A DNA stretch of 64,000 nucleotides from an uncultured Burkholderiaceae bacterium (lineage in GTDB: Bacteria > Pseudomonadota > Gammaproteobacteria > Burkholderiales > Burkholderiaceae). The position numbers and the translations under genes were made by a program. The stretch is taken from contig CALMPB010000383.1 of NCBI GenBank assembly GCA_937871985.1, positions 9,254 through 73,253 on the forward strand. Reading direction: 5' to 3'. Shown one piece after another: positions 27,581 through 35,861 of the stretch (the first letter of the stretch is position 1; every line of letters starts with the position of its first letter). Below the pieces are notes generated by a model. It was not told where the DNA came from. It ran no database searches and saw nothing but the letters and a program-made list of their open reading frames with translations.

Positions 27581-28630
27581 TTACTTGGCATCGAGCGTCG
27601 CCAGAGCCTCTTTCAGGTAAGAAGTGTCGATGAACGTATCGGGAGCGAGAAGAGGATTGGATTTGGACTTTGACTTGATATAGCCTCGGGATAGGTAATA
27701 TTGCTGCTGCCTCATGAGGCTGCTGGTGTTCAGCGCGGCATCCGGAGGAATATCCGGTAAAACGGCCTTCTTGATAACCTGGGGATCAAGCTTCGTGTAC
27801 TTCTGGATAATGGCCAGGTTCTCGGGGGTGTAAAAGCCGTTTTTCCGCAAGTCGCGTGCACCCATCAAGTAGCCTATCAAGAAATTCTCGACCACTTCGG
27901 GATGCGCTTTCGCATAGTCTCTCGTGGTTTTGATCGTCAGCATTTGTTCGCCAAGGTCGTGGTGTGTCGACAAGCGGACAATGTCTCCACGCTGCTCCGA
28001 TAGCGTTGCAAACGGCTCCGCCAGCAGGGCCGCTTCAATCGCCTTGGTGGAAAAACCTTCGACCATCTGGGAAAAACCCATGGGAGTCACCAGGTGCAGA
28101 TCGGAAACGGTCAGCTTGGCTTTTGCCAAAGCCAGGCTTAGCAGATATTCGGCAATGCCGCCTGGCGCCAGATTGGCAACGCGGCGCCCTTTCAACTGCG
28201 CAATGCTGGTGATGCTGCCCGAATCATACAAGTCTTTTCGGACTACGATGGGATTATTGGACTCATCGCGCCCATTCAACGCCAATGATCCGATCAGCAC
28301 AAGCGGCATGCCGCGATGCAGACTATTGAAGAAGGCGGAATCCGCCGACCCGCCCGAAAACTCTATGGTTTGGCCAGCCACCTGGTACGTGGTGTCGCCG
28401 CCCCGCACAATGCTGAGCCGGACGTCCAAGCCCCGGCTTGCAAAATATCCTTTCTCGACAGCCACATACAGGCCCGCATAGCCAAACGACGGCACATGGG
28501 TCATATTGACCTGCACTTTCTGGGGCAGCGGCAGCACCTTGCCCGATGCCAGCATGGGCGCAAACGACAAGACGGCGAACAGCGCCCCCAGACTGGCAGA
28601 GCGGAATTTTTTCATAACGCATATATGCAT
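27581..28630 (-). CDS. Periplasmic substrate-binding protein (SsuA/NMT1-like)
   Basis: A 349-residue binding protein. The signal peptide ends near residue 30 (FAPMLASG). The two lobes carry FGYAGLYVAVEKGYFASRGLDVRL, GGSADSAFFNSL and LKGRRVANLAPGG, as in SsuA/TauA/ThiY-like proteins for sulfonates, taurine, pyrimidines or aromatic acids. GAGGAG lies 7 nt upstream of the ATG at 28630. Its neighbours suggest an amidated or D-amino-acid-related ligand. Confidence 0.88.
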   Translation of the reverse strand: MHICVMKKFRSASLGALFAVLSFAPMLASGKVLPLPQKVQVNMTHVPSFGYAGLYVAVEKGYFASRGLDVRLSIVRGGDTTYQVAGQTIEFSGGSADSAFFNSLHRGMPLVLIGSLALNGRDESNNPIVVRKDLYDSGSITSIAQLKGRRVANLAPGGIAEYLLSLALAKAKLTVSDLHLVTPMGFSQMVEGFSTKAIEAALLAEPFATLSEQRGDIVRLSTHHDLGEQMLTIKTTRDYAKAHPEVVENFLIGYLMGARDLRKNGFYTPENLAIIQKYTKLDPQVIKKAVLPDIPPDAALNTSSLMRQQQYYLSRGYIKSKSKSNPLLAPDTFIDTSYLKEALATLDAK

Positions 28631-28685
28631 GTTGGTCTCCTCTATTCGAATTCAAGATCTGAGCGTCTTCTGGTTATGGCGGGAA

Positions 28686-29840
28686 CTACAATGTTCCACG
28701 TGCGATGATGGGCCAGATATCCGTGATCTTGCCCTCTTCGATAACGTGATAACAATCATGAAGATTGATTGTCGGATCGCAATGCGGCGTCACGAGATCG
28801 ACGTACTCTCCCACAAGGTGCGAAGAGGCGGCCCCGCTGCCGCCCAGTACGATGCGTCCGAACTCATCCCCATAAAGCTCATACCGATCGTCATGGTCGC
28901 TCGGCATATTGATTTTCGCCAGAGGCCCATCGGTGGCAAAGCTCTTGAATCCGGCATTGATGGTGAGCTGCCCCGGAACTTTATTGTTGACGACACTGGT
29001 ACGTAATAACAGGGAAGTTTTGTAGGGATTGTCGCCAGCCTGAAAAAGCTGGACTTCGTTGTACTCCACATCCATGAAAATGTAGGAACCGGCCTGCGAT
29101 TCGGTAAAAATACCTCGTTCCGCATCAATGCCGAATGTCCCGGTGCCGCCGCCGCTGATAATGTCCGGCCCCAGGCCGGCCTGCCTCAATGCGTCCAGTA
29201 CGCTCTGCAGAAAATCGAGCTGTCTGCCATAGACCTTGCGGCGTTCAACATAACTATTGATGTGCTGGACCATACCCGAATAACCCTGAACACCCGCGTA
29301 GCGAAAGCAGCCGGACTGCCGGACCGATCGCGCCAGATCAATGGCCGCCTGAGCACTAGTGACGCCGGTGCGGCCCATGCCGATATCGATGTCCACCAAA
29401 ACGGGCAGCGGCCGCGTGGCGTTGGCCAGCGCCACTTTCCACCGGGACAACTGATCGGGATGATCGACGGCGATCATCAGGTCTGCACCGTCCATATGCA
29501 AAGCCGCCAACCGTTCGAAATGTCGGCTCTGGCCCACTGGCGTGGTCAAATGGATCGGGCCAATGCCCCCGTGCGCCATGGCCATCACCTCGTGGGGAGT
29601 GGCGCAGCAGATGCCCACGGCGCCCGCAGCCAATTGTTCCTGCGCAATCTCCGCGCATTTGTGTGTCTTGGCATGGGGACGCAGCTTCATCCCATGCCGC
29701 GAGCATTCGGCCGCCAAATACCTGATGTTTTCCCGCATCGCCTGCAGATCTAGCAGCAGGGCCGGTGTCGTAACCCGCATCGCCCCATCCGCCACACCGA
29801 TCAGATCCGCATTGACCGGAATCCAGGTCTTCGTTTTCAT
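28686..29840 (-). CDS. D-threonine aldolase / DSD1-like PLP enzyme
   Basis: A 384-residue fold-type III (alanine-racemase-like) PLP enzyme. The PLP lysine is Lys58 in LRPHAKTHKC. The C-terminal metal motif is H353-x-D355 (TPHCDPTINLHDCYHV). H-x-D is the D-threonine aldolase/hydroxyaspartate aldolase pattern, whereas eukaryotic D-serine dehydratase has H-x-C. Expected reaction: retro-aldol cleavage of a D-beta-hydroxy-amino acid to glycine and an aldehyde or glyoxylate. ATG 29840 overlaps the amidohydrolase stop by ATGA. The frame continues upstream to 29954, but homology begins at 29840. Confidence 0.85.
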   Translation of the reverse strand: MKTKTWIPVNADLIGVADGAMRVTTPALLLDLQAMRENIRYLAAECSRHGMKLRPHAKTHKCAEIAQEQLAAGAVGICCATPHEVMAMAHGGIGPIHLTTPVGQSRHFERLAALHMDGADLMIAVDHPDQLSRWKVALANATRPLPVLVDIDIGMGRTGVTSAQAAIDLARSVRQSGCFRYAGVQGYSGMVQHINSYVERRKVYGRQLDFLQSVLDALRQAGLGPDIISGGGTGTFGIDAERGIFTESQAGSYIFMDVEYNEVQLFQAGDNPYKTSLLLRTSVVNNKVPGQLTINAGFKSFATDGPLAKINMPSDHDDRYELYGDEFGRIVLGGSGAASSHLVGEYVDLVTPHCDPTINLHDCYHVIEEGKITDIWPIIARGTL

Positions 29841-31561
29841 GGCCGGCTCTCCCCTGGACGTTCGTACACAGTCTCCCCACCCACGACGACGAAGTCGGCG
29901 GTGATGTCCTTGATTTCCTCTTCCGGAACGGTCAGAAGATTCTTGTCTAGGCATGCGAAGTCGGCCAGCTTGCCCGGCTCCAGCGAGCCTTTCACTTTCT
30001 CGTCGAACGTGATGTATGCGCCATGGATCGTCGCGGCCCTCAAAGCATCCTGCCGGCTGATCTTTTCCGAAGGCGCGATGACTCGTCCCTCGGTACGCTC
30101 CAGTCGGGCAATGCTATGCCATATAGGGTGAAACAACGATACGGGGACGTTGTCAGTGGCCAGGCAGAAGGGCACCCCGGCCGCCTGCAGACTGGCCAAT
30201 GGGGAAATGGTGGCTTCATTACCTGGTCCGACGGATTCCATCATTTTGGCGCCAGTGCGCCAAATATACCGATTGGTGTGGGTCGTGACGACCAATCCCA
30301 AGTCCCGTATGCGTGAAATCTGCTCCTTGGTCAGCACGCTTAGATGTCCGATAATCCACCGCTGATCCCGAATGGGCACGATGCGGTCGACTTCTTCATA
30401 CAGATCCAGGATATCCGGAGTCAAAGCAGCGCACCGGATATTATTGCGCGCGGCCTCTATCAAGACCGACTTCAAATGTTCGCGAGGGAGGCCCGCATCG
30501 AAATAGAAGCCTGCCCAACCGGTATAGGGGTTGGCCGACGCGCGCAGGCTATTTTCCAGCGGAGACCGCGGGCCGTCGCCATCTTGCTCCAGCAACGCGT
30601 ACAGTCCCGCCACACGCAAATAATCGTCGCCGACGCCATGCCCGCCAAGCCAGCCTCCCCAGGTTGCAAGCAATTGCTCGGGCGGCGTACCGCTGGCGGA
30701 GCTCCAGGACGGGCTGAACAGCAGGTTGGTGCGCACGGTTAGCCGGCCTTGGTCGCGCAGGTTGCCATAGGCCGCAATCAGCTCGCCGGCGGCGCCATGC
30801 TCCTCAAAGATGCTAGTGGTGCCGAACGAGTTGTAAATGGAGGCTGCGCGGGCTATGGCCTCGACCCTCTGCTGCCGGCTGAAGCGCCCCGCCTCGCGCA
30901 TCAAGGTCAGCTCCACGATGCTCATGAAAGTATGCTCGACGAATACCCCTGTGGGTTCGCCACTGCCGTCTTTTTCGATGCTGACCGACGGCGCGGGGGA
31001 AACCGTGGTCCGGCCGACACCGCAACGCTCCAAAGCCAGGGAATTGGCGATCGAAACCAGCGGCAGGCTATGTCGCCAGAAACCCCAGATTGGCCGGATA
31101 TAGACCGGATTGCGAGGCGAGACCTGATCCAGATCCTGGCGCGTGGGCCAACGGCCCTCTTTCAGTTGGCTGACAGGATCCCAATACGAAGGGGGGTCGC
31201 CAATGGGCATGGTGACTATCCACTCGCCCGGTTCGGCCTGCTTGACCAGTGCTTCGATACGTCCAAGAATATCGTCAATGGATCGCGCCCCCGCCAAGCT
31301 GGGGTAGACGCCTTTCAAGCCTTCGCGATCCATGTGCGCATGCGCGTCGATAAGTCCTGGAACCACGGTTCTTCCGCCCAGATCGACAACCCGGGCCGCT
31401 TTATCGGCCAGCCCCTGCAGCTCCTGATCCGAGCCTATCGCCAGAATCTTGTCGCCGCAAGTCGCCAACGCCGTGCAAATGGAAAAATGGTCGTCCACAG
31501 TCACGATATGGCCATTGCGGAACACCTTTATGCCGTTTTCCGGCTGATTTTCGTTAGTCAA
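29837..31561 (-). CDS. Amidohydrolase family protein (YtcJ-like)
   Basis: A 574-residue metal-dependent amidohydrolase. The N-terminal beta-sandwich is followed by VPGLIDAHAHMD, with the His74-x-His76 metal pair. WIIGHLSVLT, VTTHTNR and FCLATDNVPVS supply later barrel residues, and the sandwich closes with GSLEPGKLADFACLD. I prefer TTG at 31561 as the start: GGAGG lies 8 nt upstream and it falls 1 nt after the preceding stop. ATG codons at 31579-31603 would overlap the upstream gene and lack ribosome sites. It probably hydrolyses an N-acyl or cyclic amide bond of the transported substrate. Confidence 0.85.
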   Translation of the reverse strand: MTNENQPENGIKVFRNGHIVTVDDHFSICTALATCGDKILAIGSDQELQGLADKAARVVDLGGRTVVPGLIDAHAHMDREGLKGVYPSLAGARSIDDILGRIEALVKQAEPGEWIVTMPIGDPPSYWDPVSQLKEGRWPTRQDLDQVSPRNPVYIRPIWGFWRHSLPLVSIANSLALERCGVGRTTVSPAPSVSIEKDGSGEPTGVFVEHTFMSIVELTLMREAGRFSRQQRVEAIARAASIYNSFGTTSIFEEHGAAGELIAAYGNLRDQGRLTVRTNLLFSPSWSSASGTPPEQLLATWGGWLGGHGVGDDYLRVAGLYALLEQDGDGPRSPLENSLRASANPYTGWAGFYFDAGLPREHLKSVLIEAARNNIRCAALTPDILDLYEEVDRIVPIRDQRWIIGHLSVLTKEQISRIRDLGLVVTTHTNRYIWRTGAKMMESVGPGNEATISPLASLQAAGVPFCLATDNVPVSLFHPIWHSIARLERTEGRVIAPSEKISRQDALRAATIHGAYITFDEKVKGSLEPGKLADFACLDKNLLTVPEEEIKDITADFVVVGGETVYERPGESRP

Positions 31562-31562
31562 T

Positions 31563-33143
31563 TCATTGACCTCCCGCATAGGCATCGCGCCGATTATCTG
31601 CAACTGCCGTCAATTCCATGTTTTCTCCTATGTGAATGCACTCCGCTGAGCCAAAGAAAAAGCGGTGTTCCGGGCCCGCCGCACGCACAGGCAAGCCCAC
31701 GGCGTTCAACTGCCGGATTATCGAGGGCGATATCCCCGGCTCGGCAAGCAGATTCCCCTGTAAATCCAGTGACCAGCGGGCGCTGCGCGTGGCCTGTTCC
31801 AAAGTCAGGCCGTAATCGACCAAGCCGGTCAATATCTGGACAAGCGTGATGGTCTGGCCCGTCCCGCCGGGGGTGGTCAGAAGCAGCCGCAGCCTGCCAT
31901 CCTGCAATGCCATGGCTGGACTGAGCGTATGCGCCGGCCGCTTGCCCGGCCCCGCAAAATTCAGATCGGCCGGGTTGGTGGAAAACCCCAGCAGCCGATT
32001 GTTCAGCACGATGCCGCTGCTTGCGTCGCCGACATGGCTGCCGAATGGCGTAAAAATGCTTTGTATGATGGTGATTCCATTGCCATGCTTGTCGGCGATT
32101 GATATCAACGCGGTTCCATGCGAGGGCGGTAATGAATCCGTACCCGACCCGGAGTCCAGCGGGCTCGTTAGCGCGGCGCGCAACTGCTCGACCAGAATCG
32201 GCGGCGGCATCTGCGGGTAGGCGGCCTCCACGATCCGTGGATCGGCCAACAAGGGAGCTCCCACGGCAATCGCCTGGCGCGCGGCGGTCATCAACAACCG
32301 CAGACGCTCAGCCGAATCGAAATCGCATCGGCCCAACGATATTGAAGACAAAGCCGCCAGCTGCAACAGCATGAGTAAGCCATACGAGTTGGGTGGTGGC
32401 ACGCATATATCAAGGCCGCGATAACGGAATTGCGCGGGCACCGCCCAAACAGGTTCATAGGCAGCCAGATCGCCCTGCGAAAGTACGCCACCGAGCTCGG
32501 CCACCACCTTGCACAGGCTCTGACCCAGCTCACCACGGTACAACGCTCTGGCCCCCTCTCTGGCCAGCAGGTCGAAGGTATCGGCCAGCCAAGGCTGTAT
32601 CAGGACGCGTGCCGATGCGGGCCGGGCTTCGGGCGACAAGAACAGCCGTCGGCAACCCGGGTCGGCATCCAGCTGCTTCCGGTGACTGTCCAGAGCCTTT
32701 GCAAAGTCATCGGCAATCTCGACACCGCGCCGAGCGGCAGAAATGGCGGGGCTGAAAAGTTCGCGCCAGGGACGGGAGCCAAAACGCCGATGGAGTGCCT
32801 CCCAGGCCCCGACCATGCCGGGTACCGAACAACTTAACGCACCACCCGCCAATTGCCCGGCGGATACATTCGCGGGCAAGCCGCCAGGTGAGCGTCCGGT
32901 TCCGTTCAAGCTGTGCGACTTTCCATCCTGGTGCAGCAGGATGAAGCAATCACCCCCTACACCGCAGGCATGAGGCAACACACCGCACAGCACCGCGGCG
33001 CCCGCAATGGCGGCATCGACGATATTCCCCTGATCCCGCAGTACATCGAGCGCGGTACGCGTCGCAGTTTCATGTCCCGACACCACGACATAATCCCTGC
33101 CGCCGACAGACTGTACGAGTTTACGCTTGACTGTTCCGTTCAT
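31563..33143 (-). CDS. Gamma-glutamyltransferase (GGT) family enzyme
   Basis: A 526-residue Ntn-hydrolase related to GGT. The self-processing point is Thr344 in PPSHGTALISIADKHGNG; classical GGT reads TTHxSV there, so the second Thr and the His are replaced by Ala and Leu. The GSHVGDASSGIVLNNRLLGFS and GGTGQTITLVQIL blocks are conserved. No signal peptide is present, so it is probably cytoplasmic, unlike classical periplasmic GGT. It may belong to the gamma-glutamyltransferase-like/glutaryl or cephalosporin acylase branch. First gene of the operon; LysR lies divergent. Confidence 0.87.
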   Translation of the reverse strand: MNGTVKRKLVQSVGGRDYVVVSGHETATRTALDVLRDQGNIVDAAIAGAAVLCGVLPHACGVGGDCFILLHQDGKSHSLNGTGRSPGGLPANVSAGQLAGGALSCSVPGMVGAWEALHRRFGSRPWRELFSPAISAARRGVEIADDFAKALDSHRKQLDADPGCRRLFLSPEARPASARVLIQPWLADTFDLLAREGARALYRGELGQSLCKVVAELGGVLSQGDLAAYEPVWAVPAQFRYRGLDICVPPPNSYGLLMLLQLAALSSISLGRCDFDSAERLRLLMTAARQAIAVGAPLLADPRIVEAAYPQMPPPILVEQLRAALTSPLDSGSGTDSLPPSHGTALISIADKHGNGITIIQSIFTPFGSHVGDASSGIVLNNRLLGFSTNPADLNFAGPGKRPAHTLSPAMALQDGRLRLLLTTPGGTGQTITLVQILTGLVDYGLTLEQATRSARWSLDLQGNLLAEPGISPSIIRQLNAVGLPVRAAGPEHRFFFGSAECIHIGENMELTAVADNRRDAYAGGQ

Positions 33144-33194
33144 TTTTTTGCAAAACCCTTCTTTCGTTCTGGCACCTGCCCCTGTACCATCCGA

Positions 33195-33217
33195 GAGATA
33201 ACCATCGGTTGTATCTC
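33195..33217. promoter_or_regulatory. Candidate LysR binding dyad
   Basis: GAGATA (33195-33200) and TATCTC (33212-33217), 11 bp apart, lie in the divergent spacer between the GGT-like operon and the LysR gene. The 11-bp separation suits LysR-type sites. Confidence 0.4.
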
Positions 33218-33279
33218 ACTGATTGCTGACGAGTCTATCGAATGGATTTTGTCCCAACAAGGCCAAAAAGAGTAAACCA

Positions 33280-34227
33280 ATGAACCAAAAGTTATCACTC
33301 AACTTTCATCATCTACAGCATTTCCTGGCGATAGCGGATCATGGTAGCCTGCGCGCTGCAGCCCAGCGCCTGGGACTTTCGCAACCCGCCCTTTCCAAAT
33401 CGCTGAGAGCTCTTGAGAGCGCGCTCGGGGCCCCCTTAATTCAACGCAATCCCCGCGGCACCAGCTTGACACCCGTGGGGGAATTGTTTCTTTCACGCGC
33501 CAGGCTGATCGAAAACGAAATCATCCGAACCACGCACGAAATACAGGCCTTATCCGGATCGCACGTCAACCATGTAACGATCGGTGCATCGGCCATCCCG
33601 TCGATTCTTATCGTTCCCAAAGCGGTAGCCCGCTTCAGGCAGCAACATCCGGGCGTCGAGCTGGATCTGATCGGCGGGATGCCCAGCTTGCTGCTGCCGC
33701 GCCTGATCGACGGCTCACTCGACTTCATCGTGGGGCCTCGCTCCACCGAGCCTATTCCCGACTCGGTCGAAACGACACCCTTGATGAAGCTTCGGGTCAA
33801 TATCGTGGTCAGGAAAGGCCATCCTCTGGAATGCCTGAAATCCCTGTCTGACTTCGCGCAAGCTCAGTGGGTCGTCAGCTCGAACTCGTCCTACGCGAGA
33901 GAAAAGATCCAATCGATACTTCGCGGACGGAGCCTGAGCAACCCAATGCCCTATATCCGGGTGGACTCCCTGTTTGCCTTGCTGTCATTCATAAAGAACA
34001 CAGACTTTATCGGGATCGTCCCGTACATAGAAAATTCCACGGATCTGTATGGCCGGGATATATCGGTACTGAAAATAGACGAAATGGACATGTTTGAAGA
34101 ATATCAATTATTCTTCAGAAGGAATTACGTCAAATCCCAGCTCTCAATGCACCTGATTGCCTCGCTGCAAGCTGAAGCCCAGCTCTATTCTCAAGCTGAA
34201 GCTCATACGGATCGATCCCCGACTTAA
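33280..34227 (+). CDS. LysR-family transcriptional regulator
   Basis: A 315-residue LTTR. The HTH is at residues 9-67 (HHLQHFLAIADHGSLRAAAQRLGLSQPALSKSLRALESALG), followed by a PBP2-like effector domain. I chose ATG 33280 (AAGAG upstream); the frame extends back to 33223 with no domain content. It is divergent from the GGT-amidohydrolase-aldolase-ABC operon and is presumably its activator, responding to a pathway intermediate. Confidence 0.9.
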   Translation: MNQKLSLNFHHLQHFLAIADHGSLRAAAQRLGLSQPALSKSLRALESALGAPLIQRNPRGTSLTPVGELFLSRARLIENEIIRTTHEIQALSGSHVNHVTIGASAIPSILIVPKAVARFRQQHPGVELDLIGGMPSLLLPRLIDGSLDFIVGPRSTEPIPDSVETTPLMKLRVNIVVRKGHPLECLKSLSDFAQAQWVVSSNSSYAREKIQSILRGRSLSNPMPYIRVDSLFALLSFIKNTDFIGIVPYIENSTDLYGRDISVLKIDEMDMFEEYQLFFRRNYVKSQLSMHLIASLQAEAQLYSQAEAHTDRSPT

Positions 34228-34274
34228 GGCATATTGCGCCTGTTCGAACCGGGCGCAACACACTATCGCGCCGG

Positions 34275-35306
34275 CTACTCCTCCAGATTCACCAGTATCT
34301 TCCCGGCGACGCCGCCTTCATCGAGCAATCGGTGCGCATCGCCGATCCGGGACAGAGGCACGGTTTCGCCGATCAATGGCGAAAGGCTGCCGCTGTTCAG
34401 GAAGGATACGGCCGCCCGGGCTCCCGCCATGGTTCCCAGGCTGTAGCCCATGATGTTCAACTGCTTGATGATCATGATGACCGCATCGGTTTTCAGCGTC
34501 TGGCCGGTCGTCAGCCCTGCGTTCACGATTCGCGCACCGGCGCCGGCAAGCAGCATGGAACGCTCCCACGTGGCCGCGCCGGTATGCTCCACCACGACGC
34601 TGGCGCCCACGCCGTGGGTGGCTTCCATGACCTGGGCGACGATGTCGTCCTTGTGGTGATCCAGCACCAGCCCCGACGTTCTTTGCCGCAGTATGTCGAG
34701 CTTGTGCGGCTGGCCGGCCGTGGTGATGATTTTTGCATTGACCAGTTTCGCGATGTCCACGGCAGCGCTACCGACACCGCTCGTTCCGGCCCAGATGAAC
34801 ACGGTATCTTCCGGCGTGAGCCTGGCCCGATTGATGAGCATTTCCCAGGCGGTTATATAGGTGTTGGCGAAACATGCCGCCGCATCGGCGCTTACCGATT
34901 TTTCCAGACGTATCGCCTGGCCCTCGGGAACCCTGGCGTATTGCGCGTAAGAGCCGTTGGCGATGTCCACGTTCATGCAGTATTGCGGCCGCTGGCCCCG
35001 GCAGGCGTAACAGTGCCCGCAGGCGAATTGCGGGTTGGCCACGATACGGTCGCCCACGGCAAACTGCGTGACGTCCTTGCCTGCTTCAACGACTTCGCCG
35101 GAGAAATCCACGCCAAGAATGGCGGGCAGCTCGATTTGAAACGTGTCGTCGGAAAGCCCTTTCCGTATCCAGACATCGCGATGATTGGCCGACGTGCGTG
35201 TTTGCCGGATAAGAAGGTCGGTGGGGCCAGGCGCTGGAATGGGAACGTCGTCCTCAACCTGAAATACCTCGGGGCCGCCATGTTTGTAGATTCTTGCTGC
35301 TCGCAT
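34275..35306 (-). CDS. Zinc-type alcohol dehydrogenase / quinone oxidoreductase (MDR superfamily), copy A
   Basis: A 343-residue medium-chain reductase. It has the catalytic-domain pattern TSANHRDVWIRKG, a four-Cys structural zinc loop (ANPQFACGHCYACRGQRPQYC), and a Rossmann motif around WAGTSGVGSAAVDIAKL. It reduces or oxidises an alcohol, aldehyde or enone with NAD(P)H. It is the last gene of the six-gene leftward operon, and the first gene (39693-40721) is a close relative. Start ATG 35306; GGAG about 10 nt upstream. Confidence 0.88.
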   Translation of the reverse strand: MRAARIYKHGGPEVFQVEDDVPIPAPGPTDLLIRQTRTSANHRDVWIRKGLSDDTFQIELPAILGVDFSGEVVEAGKDVTQFAVGDRIVANPQFACGHCYACRGQRPQYCMNVDIANGSYAQYARVPEGQAIRLEKSVSADAAACFANTYITAWEMLINRARLTPEDTVFIWAGTSGVGSAAVDIAKLVNAKIITTAGQPHKLDILRQRTSGLVLDHHKDDIVAQVMEATHGVGASVVVEHTGAATWERSMLLAGAGARIVNAGLTTGQTLKTDAVIMIIKQLNIMGYSLGTMAGARAAVSFLNSGSLSPLIGETVPLSRIGDAHRLLDEGGVAGKILVNLEE

Positions 35307-35401
35307 TACGGTTGCGCTCCTATGCCTTTTCCGGGTCTGAAAATGCGCCGACCAGGCCGTCACGGCGATTGTCGCGTGCGGCCTGGCTCAGGCTTGGCGG
35401 C

Positions 35402-35797
35402 TTACGAAGGAAGCCGGACGGTTACTTCGATTTCGATCAACAATCCGGGCACCGCCAGCCCGGTCACCCCGATAATCGTCTGGGCCGGATGATTTTTGCT
35501 GCCCTGGATTTCTTCAATGGCCGCGGTCATGACTTCGTACTCGGTGGGGTGCAAGGTATAGATCGTGCGGCGGACGACGTCGTCCCACGTAGCGTTCACT
35601 GCCTTCAGCGCCACCCCGATATTGCGCATGGCCGCCTTGGTCTGCTCCCCCAGGTCGTCGCCCCCTATGATGGAAAAATCCGGCGCCAAGGCGACCTGGC
35701 CCGCAAAATAGGCAATGGTCCCCGGCTCGGCAACGGTAATGTGGCTGAAGCCGGGCGTCGGATGCAGGCTGGGGGGGTTGATTAATTTTCGTGACAT
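35402..35797 (-). CDS. RidA/YjgF-family protein lacking the catalytic arginine
   Basis: A 131-residue Rid-fold protein with the PSLHPTPGFSHITVAEPG opening, FAGQVALAP and LLIEIEVTVRLP at the end. The position of the RidA imine-deaminase Arg (PAR in E. coli RidA) reads HPAQT here, so Gln replaces Arg. It likely belongs to the non-RidA Rid groups and may not hydrolyse 2-aminoacrylate. AAGGAGG precedes ATG 35797. It lies between the ABC ATPase and MDR copy A. Confidence 0.86.
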   Translation of the reverse strand: MSRKLINPPSLHPTPGFSHITVAEPGTIAYFAGQVALAPDFSIIGGDDLGEQTKAAMRNIGVALKAVNATWDDVVRRTIYTLHPTEYEVMTAAIEEIQGSKNHPAQTIIGVTGLAVPGLLIEIEVTVRLPS

Positions 35798-35861
35798 ACG
35801 AGCCTCCTTGATGGCGTGGTAAACATTCAGGGTTTGATGCTGGCAGCAATATCTGCTGCCT

